Below the pieces are notes generated by a model. The model was not told where the DNA came from, searched no databases, and was given only the letters and a program-made list of their open reading frames with translations. The position numbers were made by a program, and so were the translations under genes. A DNA stretch of 7,565 nt, from the NCBI GenBank assembly GCA_014534295.1, contig JACVRU010000091.1, positions 1-7,565 on the forward strand, given 5' to 3'. The DNA is from Thermoleophilia bacterium. Lineage in GTDB: Bacteria > Actinomycetota > Thermoleophilia > Gaiellales > Gaiellaceae. Positions 1 through 4,847 of the stretch are shown one piece after another (position 1 is the stretch's first letter; the number at the start of each line of letters is the position of its first letter).

Positions 1-1212
1 GCGGCGGACGCGATCGGGGCCGGCCACCGCTTCCGCAAGTTCCACCTCGCCGTCCGCTTCAACGAGGACTGGAGCTACCACCTCGAGGACCCGTTCAGCC
101 CGATGCAGGCGAAGTTCGAGGACAACGGGTTCGGACGGAGGCAGGGGACGTGCATCCACTGCGGCATGTGCGACATGGGCTGCCCGGTGCACGCGAAGAA
201 CACGCTCGACCTGAACTACCTCGCCTACGCCGAGGACCACGGCGTCGAGGTCAGGCCGCTGCACCTCGTCCGCGTGATCGAGCCGCACCAGGACGGCTAC
301 CGCCTGCACTACGACCGCGTCGAGCCCGACGAGCGCCGGCTCGTGCGGGGCAGCGTCACGGCGCGCCGGCTCGTCCTCTCAGCCGGCTCGATCGGCTCGA
401 CCGAGCTCCTCCTGCGCTGCCGAGACGAGTACCGGACGCTCCCGAACCTGCCGCGCGCGCTCGGCGAGCGCTGGAGCGCGAACGGCGACTTCCTGACGCC
501 GGCCTTCTACAACCACTCCGGCCGCGTGATCTCGCCGACGCACGGCCCGACGATCACGTGCGGGATCAACTACCTCGACGGCGAGAAGTACGGGCAGGAG
601 CGGTACCACATCGAGGACGGCGGCTTCCCGCCGCTGATCCGCGCCTACCTGGAGCGGCGGCTCGGGCCGAAGGCGGTGAAGGCGAAGAGCTGGCGGGGCA
701 AGCTCCTGCTCGCCGAGCTGCGCCGGTACATCGACTCCGACGACGAGGTCAGGCACGTCATGCCGTGGTTCGCGAACGGCGTGGACGCGGCCGACGGGAG
801 GATGTATCTCGGCCGCGAGCTCCTCCGCCCGTGGAAGCGCAAGCTGCGGATGCACTGGGACGTCGCGAAGTCGAAGAAGCTGATCGACACGATCGTGGCC
901 AAGCAGGTGCAGCTCTCGAAGGCGACGGGCGGCCGAGCCTGGGTGCCGCCGACGTGGAAGTACCTCCACGACCTCATCACCCCGCACCCGCTCGGCGGCT
1001 GCAACATGGACGTGCCGGCCCAGAACGCGCCCGGGGGCGTCCCGAGGCCCGGCGTCGTCGACCACCGCGGCAAGGTGCTCGGCCACGAGCACCTGTACGT
1101 CTTCGACGGCGCCATCATCCCCGAGGCGATCGGGATCAACCCGTCACGGACGATCTCCGCGGTGACGGAGCGGAACGTCGGCCTGCTGCTCGAGGAGATG
1201 GCGAAGGACTAG
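1..1212 (+). CDS. GMC-family FAD oxidoreductase, cholesterol-oxidase-like (5' partial)
   Basis: This frame is open from base 1 to the TAG at 1210-1212, giving 403 residues; the start lies outside the window. GMC oxidoreductases are FAD enzymes that oxidise alcohols, including sterols. The N-terminal FAD-binding Rossmann glycine motif, roughly 130-150 residues judging from family length, is missing. A cysteine cluster C-x2-C-x2-C-x3-C-P at fragment residues 51-62 (bases 151-186) is followed by AKNTLDLNYL, the arrangement seen in ChoD-like proteins. Near the C-terminus HPLGGC (985-1002) and GINPS (Asn codon 1138-1140) match the catalytic His (H447) and Asn (N485) regions of Streptomyces cholesterol oxidase, so the active site looks intact. 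The substrate cannot be read from the sequence; a sterol, steroid or other hydrophobic alcohol is likely. The ATG at 103 is internal, because conserved-looking sequence continues upstream of it. Confidence 0.9.
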   Translation, partial: AADAIGAGHRFRKFHLAVRFNEDWSYHLEDPFSPMQAKFEDNGFGRRQGTCIHCGMCDMGCPVHAKNTLDLNYLAYAEDHGVEVRPLHLVRVIEPHQDGYRLHYDRVEPDERRLVRGSVTARRLVLSAGSIGSTELLLRCRDEYRTLPNLPRALGERWSANGDFLTPAFYNHSGRVISPTHGPTITCGINYLDGEKYGQERYHIEDGGFPPLIRAYLERRLGPKAVKAKSWRGKLLLAELRRYIDSDDEVRHVMPWFANGVDAADGRMYLGRELLRPWKRKLRMHWDVAKSKKLIDTIVAKQVQLSKATGGRAWVPPTWKYLHDLITPHPLGGCNMDVPAQNAPGGVPRPGVVDHRGKVLGHEHLYVFDGAIIPEAIGINPSRTISAVTERNVGLLLEEMAKD

Positions 1213-1626
1213 AACGGTCTCTTCGGGACAATTTCGCCGACGCGAGACCTCCGATACGTTGGGCTGCGGTGGCTGCGGAGCCTCGTCCCCTCTACTGCGT
1301 CTATCGCGCCGCCGCCCGCTCGGTGGTCTGCTACCGGGGCGTCTCTCGGAATCCGGCGCGTCGGCGACTTCCTCAGCTTCGCAGACCTGGCCGTGCGCTT
1401 CGAGTGGTGGGACGCCCACCGGGCCACAGGTATCTCAGCCTGGTCCGATCGAGAGAAGGCCGTCGCGACCGCGCATGGCAAGCGCCTCCGCTGGCTTGCT
1501 CGACTCGATCTCTCTCGAGCTGATCACCGCACTCCGTGGGCCTTCACCGGGAAGGCCGACCACGTCACGATCTGGGCGCCGGCTCTAGTCCTGATCCCGG
1601 CTGTGGTTAAGTACGAACAGGTGTAG
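1213..1626 (+). pseudogene. Start-less open frame, possible decayed small gene
   Basis: The frame is open from 1213 to TAG 1624-1626, but the only usual start codon in it is a GTG at 1393 with no Shine-Dalgarno sequence. From about 1350 the translation reads like a real soluble protein: RVGDFLSFADLAVRFEWWD, then WSDREKAVATAHGKRLRWLA, and an ending with HVTIWAP and VVKYEQV. The GTG would cut into the FADLAVRF segment, so it probably is not the original start. A +3 frame upstream (about 1263-1350) also stays open and reads LYCVYRAAARSVVCYRG, so a frameshift near 1345-1365 is possible. Codons such as GAT, CGA, GCT, TCT, CTA and GAA are frequent here and rare in neighbouring genes. I do not recognise the family securely. 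Alternatives are a short real gene from 1393 or non-coding DNA. No other gene is visible in 1213-1639. Confidence 0.35.
1216..1249 (+). terminator. Candidate hairpin just after the GMC gene
   Basis: GGTCTC (1216-1221) pairs with GAGACC (1244-1249), and inside it TCGG (1223-1226) pairs with CCGA (1237-1240). This gives a 10-bp stem interrupted by a small asymmetric internal loop, with a 10-nt apical loop. It begins four bases after the stop codon, where a terminator would be expected. No T-run follows, so it would have to be a tail-less terminator or an RNA-stabilising structure. Seen by eye only; no folding energy was computed. Confidence 0.3.
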
Positions 1627-1639
1627 AGCCGGCTGAGAG

Positions 1640-1828
1640 ATGTTCCTCGTCTACGACAACGCCACGAACAACGTCCTCGCCGAGTACGAGTCGTTCCAGG
1701 AGGCGGAGCAGCGGCGCATCCAGATCGTCGAGGCGAACCCCGTGCTCGCCTCGGTCGTCGAGGTCGTCGATCTCGACCGCGCGATCCAGGCGCGTCGCGC
1801 GGAGGTCGAAGCCCGGGAAGCTTCCTAG
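1640..1828 (+). CDS. Small hypothetical protein, 62 residues
   Basis: ATG at 1640 to TAG at 1826-1828. The product begins MFLVYDNATNNVLAEYES, continues with an acidic segment containing EEAEQRR-like sequence (FQEAEQRRIQIVEANP), then VVEVVDLDRAIQARR and a charged tail. No signal peptide or membrane segment is seen; the pattern suggests a short beta hairpin followed by helices in a small cytoplasmic protein. Codon choice is GC-rich like the genes around it, unlike the stretch just upstream, which supports real coding. The ribosome site is weak: GAGAG directly abuts the ATG. It starts 13 bases after the preceding open frame ends, so the two could once have been co-transcribed. Its stop overlaps the stop of the convergent permease. 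I do not know its function. Confidence 0.6.
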   Translation: MFLVYDNATNNVLAEYESFQEAEQRRIQIVEANPVLASVVEVVDLDRAIQARRAEVEAREAS

Positions 1829-3174
1829 CGCGCTCGCGCGGAGGGCGCGACGCCGCGGCGCGCGAGCGCCGGGCGCGGGCTGCGGCGGATCGACCACCCG
1901 CTGAGCAGGTAGGCGACGAGCGCCGAGAGCGCGCCTCCGACGACCGCTTCGGGGATGCGGTCGGGCAGCGAGAAGAGCGAGGCGGCGCCGATGATCGCGA
2001 GTAGCCCGATCACGCCCTTCTGGACGCCGGCCGGCAGCGGCGAGCGGAACGGGCGGGGCCGGTCGGGGTCGCGTGCGCGTAGCCGCAGCGCGGAGCCGAT
2101 GTAGCCCGCGTAGATCGCGCAGATGATCGTCGCCCCGACGACCGCGGCCACGAGCTGGAGGCCGAGCCCGCCGACGACGAAGGCGGACGCGAGCCCGAGC
2201 GAGCCGAGCAGCAGGACGCCGCCCACCGGCGCCCCCGTGCTGGGCCGGATCGTCGCCACGAAGCGCGGCAGGTAGCCCTGGCGCGCGACCGCGTAGATCA
2301 GCCGCGACGCGCTCATCATCCCGGCGTTGAACGTCGACACGATCGCCGAGAGCGAGAGGATGCCCGCCAGGTACTTCCCCGTGCCGCCGAGGACGTCCGC
2401 GAAGAACGGCACCTGCGGGATCAGCTCGTCCTTGAACGCGCTGCGCGGCAGCGTCGCGCCGATGCCGACGAGGAAGAGCGCGTACGCGACGAAGAGGATC
2501 GCGACCGCGGCCGGCATCGCCCACGGGATCTTGCGCGCGTAGGCGTCCGGCCGCAGGCCCACCGGCGTTACCCACTCGAAGCCCATGAAGAGGAAGACCG
2601 TGAGCCCGACCGCGGCCGGGACGAGGCCGAGCGACGAGAGGACGTTCCCGGTCCCGAGCGCATCGGCCGTCGCGCCCGGGCTGCGGACGGCGCCGGCCAC
2701 GCCGAGCACCAGGATCACGGCCACGGCCGCGGCGGTCAGGACCATCTGGATCAGGCGCGGCAGCTCGAGCCCGAGCAGGTTCGCGGTGACGACGGAGACG
2801 AGCAGCACGACGACGACCGCGAGCGGCGGCAGGCCGGGGACGACCGCCTCGGCGACCTTGCCGAAGAGGTAGCTCTCGACGCCGGCGATCAGCACGATGA
2901 AGACGAGGTAGAGGTAGATGAACATCAGGGCGATCCGGTCGCCGAAGGCCGCCTTGAAGTACGTCACGATCGCCGGCGCGGACGGGTACATCCCGGCCAG
3001 CTCCCCGATCGACAGCGCCAGCGCGCCGCAGAAGACGCAGCCGAGCACGAGCGCGAGGAGGATCCAGAGCAGGCTCGTCACCTCGAAGAGGCCGGCGACC
3101 ATCATGAAGGAGCTGCACGAGAGCGCCATGCCGACGCCCACGGACAGGTAGAAGGGGAACTCGAGCCGCCTCAC
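1825..3174 (-). CDS. APC-superfamily amino acid/amine permease
   Basis: A 449-residue integral membrane transporter of the amino acid-polyamine-organocation superfamily, the usual length for about 12 membrane helices. The hydrophobic helices begin near residue 9. Family hallmarks seen are GELAGMYPSAPA with YFKAAFG (57-78) after helix 2, the acidic GFEW motif of helix 6 (198-201), and STFNAGMMSASRLIYAVARQG (280-300) at helix 8. The C-terminus is an Arg-rich cytoplasmic tail. The substrate is not readable; amino acids or amines are usual for the family. I chose the GTG at 3174 because it overlaps the SCP2-like gene's stop as GTGA and leaves a short N-terminus before helix 1. The frame is open further upstream, but that translation (Arg/Gly-rich) is only the shadow of the SCP2 gene. 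An internal ATG at 3129 would remove part of helix 1. It is the last gene of the - strand operon, probably translated by coupling. Confidence 0.88.
   Translation of the reverse strand: MRRLEFPFYLSVGVGMALSCSSFMMVAGLFEVTSLLWILLALVLGCVFCGALALSIGELAGMYPSAPAIVTYFKAAFGDRIALMFIYLYLVFIVLIAGVESYLFGKVAEAVVPGLPPLAVVVVLLVSVVTANLLGLELPRLIQMVLTAAAVAVILVLGVAGAVRSPGATADALGTGNVLSSLGLVPAAVGLTVFLFMGFEWVTPVGLRPDAYARKIPWAMPAAVAILFVAYALFLVGIGATLPRSAFKDELIPQVPFFADVLGGTGKYLAGILSLSAIVSTFNAGMMSASRLIYAVARQGYLPRFVATIRPSTGAPVGGVLLLGSLGLASAFVVGGLGLQLVAAVVGATIICAIYAGYIGSALRLRARDPDRPRPFRSPLPAGVQKGVIGLLAIIGAASLFSLPDRIPEAVVGGALSALVAYLLSGWSIRRSPRPALARRGVAPSARAR
1830..1869. terminator. 11-bp inverted repeat at a convergent gene end (candidate bidirectional terminator)
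   Basis: The arm GCGCTCGCGCG (1830-1840) is perfectly repeated in inverse as CGCGCGAGCGC (1859-1869), separated by 18 bases that contain a smaller GGCG/CGCC hairpin (1844-1854). It begins two bases past the small + strand gene's stop and lies within the last 15 codons of the permease on the - strand. It has no T-tract on either side. It could end + strand transcription or protect the 3' end of the operon mRNA, but in DNA this GC-rich some self-complementarity arises by chance. Confidence 0.35.
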
Positions 3175-3554
3175 AGGCCCCAGATGACCATCGCGCAGGC
3201 CTCGAGCTTGACCTTGTCGCGCTCGTTCGAGAAGACCGAGAGCATCCCGTCGAGGAGCGCCGTCGACGGGTTGTAGTTGCCGGAGAAGATCTCCATCAGC
3301 GTCTCGTTCGTGGCCTGAAGGTGGACGAGGTACTCGTCGTCGCCCTCGGAGCGGCCCTCCTCGATCCGGCGCATCTCGGCGTCCTCGACGTACATGGTGT
3401 AGATCGCGCCGGTGTCGGTCGCCTCGACCATCACCTGCCGGTCCCAGTTCTTGACGAGCTTCCGCACCCGCTCGTTCGTGTTGAAGCGCTGCTGGAAGTC
3501 GTCCAGGCACTCCTTCAGGTCGGTGAACTGCGCCGCCGGTCCCTCGGTCAGCAT
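3171..3554 (-). CDS. Stand-alone SCP2-like sterol/lipid-binding protein
   Basis: A 127-residue protein, the size of a single SCP2 (sterol carrier protein 2) domain with no extra domain. The order of features fits SCP2: an N-terminal helix (about 10-37), strands around WDRQVMVEATDTGAIYTMYV (37-56), a charged turn ending in EGRSEGDDEYLVHLQA (66-81), the NETLMEIFSGNYNPSTALLD helix region (83-102), and the final GMLSVFSNERDKVKLEA segment (103-119) with a hydrophobic end. SCP2 domains hold a fatty acyl chain, acyl-CoA or sterol in a hydrophobic tunnel and pass it to enzymes. ATG 3554 is preceded by GAGGAAAGGA at 3570-3561, six bases away, which fixes the start. It sits 28 bases after the acyl-CoA dehydrogenase-like gene and overlaps the permease start by four bases. 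The likely role is to bind or present the lipid substrate of the neighbouring enzymes (inference). Family assignment is by pattern only. Confidence 0.72.
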   Translation of the reverse strand: MLTEGPAAQFTDLKECLDDFQQRFNTNERVRKLVKNWDRQVMVEATDTGAIYTMYVEDAEMRRIEEGRSEGDDEYLVHLQATNETLMEIFSGNYNPSTALLDGMLSVFSNERDKVKLEACAMVIWGL

Positions 3555-3560
3555 TGGTCG

Positions 3561-3570
3561 TCCTTTCCTC
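3561..3570 (-). promoter_or_regulatory. Ribosome binding site of the SCP2-like gene
   Basis: GAGGAAAGGA reads on the - strand six bases before ATG 3554. It is the strongest Shine-Dalgarno-like site in the operon. It falls in the only gap of more than ten bases, suggesting that this gene is translated independently rather than by coupling. Confidence 0.65.
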
Positions 3571-3582
3571 GCCGCTTCTCGC

Positions 3583-4833
3583 TCACGCCCAGGGCTGCGG
3601 CGTGCCGAGGAGCTGGTTGCCCATGATCACCTTCAGCGTGTCGTCGGAGGGAGCCATCAGCGAGCCGGCGCGCGCGTCGCGGTAGCAGCGCTCGGTCACG
3701 TGGCCGCGCCGGTAGGCGACGCCGCCGCAGACCTGGATCGCCATGTGCGAGACGGCCACGGCCGTCTCGGCCGCCATCACCTTCAGCGCCGCCAGCTCCA
3801 CGAAGTAGGGGTCGTCGGGGTTCTCGCGGACGATCTCGTCCAGGAGCTCCGACTCGCGGAACTCGTCGAAGAGCACGGTCGCGTTGTCGGACATCTGCGC
3901 CACCCGCAGCACGGCCGCGCGCGCCTGGTCGATCCGCACCTTCATCTCGCCCACGTAGCGCTGCACCGTCTCCACCGTCGCGAGCGAGCGGCCCGTGTCG
4001 GAGTGGATGCGCCCCTTCACGTGCGCGACCGCGGCGTCGAAGGCGGCCTGGGCGATTCCGAGATAGCAGGCCGACAGGCCCACGAGGTAGATCGGGAGGG
4101 CGTAGGCCATCATGAACGAGAAGCCCGCCGTCGGCTCCCCGAGCCGGTGCTCTCTCGGTACGCGGCAGCCGTTGAAGTGCACCGGACGGCTCGAGTTCCC
4201 GCGCAGGCCCATGCCGTCCCAGACGCCCTTCGGCTCGATGTGCTCGTCCTTGCCGTCGATCACGAACAGGCTGAGGTCGGTCGGCCCGACGTCGGCGTTC
4301 GCGCGCACGGGCACGAGGTAGAAGTCGGCGTGGCCGGAGCTGGTCGCGAACGACTTGAAGCTGTCGATCAGGAAGCCGCCGTCCTCCTCGACGGCGTGGC
4401 TGTCCATGTGCCAGATGCGGTTGCCGGAGCCTGGCTCGCTCATGGCGAAGGCGCCGAGCCACTCGCCGCTCAGGATCGGGTCGACGAAGCGCTCGGCCTG
4501 GTCGTCGTCCACGAGCGAGCAGATGAGCGGGACCGTGGACTGGTGCATCGCGTAGCACATCGCCGTCGAGGCGCAGCCCTTCGCGAGCGCCTCGGTGACG
4601 AGCATCCCGGTCACGATCGAGCCGCCGGGGCCGCCGAGGGACTCCGGCACCATCAGGCCGAGCAGCTTCGCCTCGCGCACGGCCGTGATCCCCTCGTGCG
4701 GGAACTCGCCGTAGCGATCGACGTCGGCCGCGTGCGGCGCGAGCACGTCGCGCGCGACCTGCTCCGCGGCCCGCCGCCACTGCCCCTGCTCGGTCGTGAG
4801 GGCGATTCCGTCGAGATTCAGCGCGTTCGGCAT
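3583..4833 (-). CDS. Acyl-CoA dehydrogenase-fold flavoprotein lacking the usual catalytic glutamates
   Basis: 416 residues with the full acyl-CoA dehydrogenase layout: N-terminal helices (about 12-115), a beta domain with the FAD-contact motif AFAMSEPGSGN (128-138), and a C-terminal helical bundle ending in QVCGGVAYRRGHVTERCYRDAR (367-388). Classical members oxidise acyl-CoA at the alpha-beta bond using FAD. Here the position matching MCAD Glu376 (EGT after RDAR) reads MAPS, with Ala394 where Glu should be. The alternative site used by isovaleryl- and long-chain enzymes (near residue 248, LPIYL) also lacks Glu. An acidic insertion of about 15-20 residues lies near 321-346, explaining the length above the usual 380. 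It may be a monooxygenase-like, reductase-like or non-catalytic relative. I chose ATG 4833, not 4860, because GAGGTGA at 4847-4841 sits seven bases ahead of it, and 4860 lies inside the preceding gene. It follows that gene's stop by seven bases. Confidence 0.9.
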   Translation of the reverse strand: MPNALNLDGIALTTEQGQWRRAAEQVARDVLAPHAADVDRYGEFPHEGITAVREAKLLGLMVPESLGGPGGSIVTGMLVTEALAKGCASTAMCYAMHQSTVPLICSLVDDDQAERFVDPILSGEWLGAFAMSEPGSGNRIWHMDSHAVEEDGGFLIDSFKSFATSSGHADFYLVPVRANADVGPTDLSLFVIDGKDEHIEPKGVWDGMGLRGNSSRPVHFNGCRVPREHRLGEPTAGFSFMMAYALPIYLVGLSACYLGIAQAAFDAAVAHVKGRIHSDTGRSLATVETVQRYVGEMKVRIDQARAAVLRVAQMSDNATVLFDEFRESELLDEIVRENPDDPYFVELAALKVMAAETAVAVSHMAIQVCGGVAYRRGHVTERCYRDARAGSLMAPSDDTLKVIMGNQLLGTPQPWA

Positions 4834-4840
4834 CTTCAGC

Positions 4841-4847
4841 TCACCTC
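4841..4847 (-). promoter_or_regulatory. Ribosome binding site of the ACAD-like gene
   Basis: GAGGTGA on the - strand overlaps the stop codon (TGA, 4843-4841) of the molybdopterin enzyme and lies seven bases before ATG 4833. It decides between the 4833 and 4860 starts in favour of 4833 and indicates coupling between the two genes. Confidence 0.7.

Noticed and set aside
379..1139. Open frames on the - strand opposite the GMC gene.
   Set aside because: No motifs, biased composition and complete overlap with a clearly conserved oxidoreductase.
150..1523. A 457-codon + strand frame overlapping the GMC gene.
   Set aside because: Within 150-1212 it is an Arg/Ala/Pro-rich shadow of the GMC frame. 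Only its tail beyond 1260 is of possible interest, and is mentioned under the decayed-gene feature.
1613..1639. AGCCGGCT palindrome just before the small gene as a possible operator.
   Set aside because: Eight-base palindromes are common by chance in GC-rich DNA, and no promoter boxes accompany it.
3175..3510. N-terminal extension of the permease up to 3510.
   Set aside because: It overlaps the whole SCP2-like gene, is Arg/Gly/Asp-rich and not membrane-like; the GTG at 3174 gives a normal APC length.
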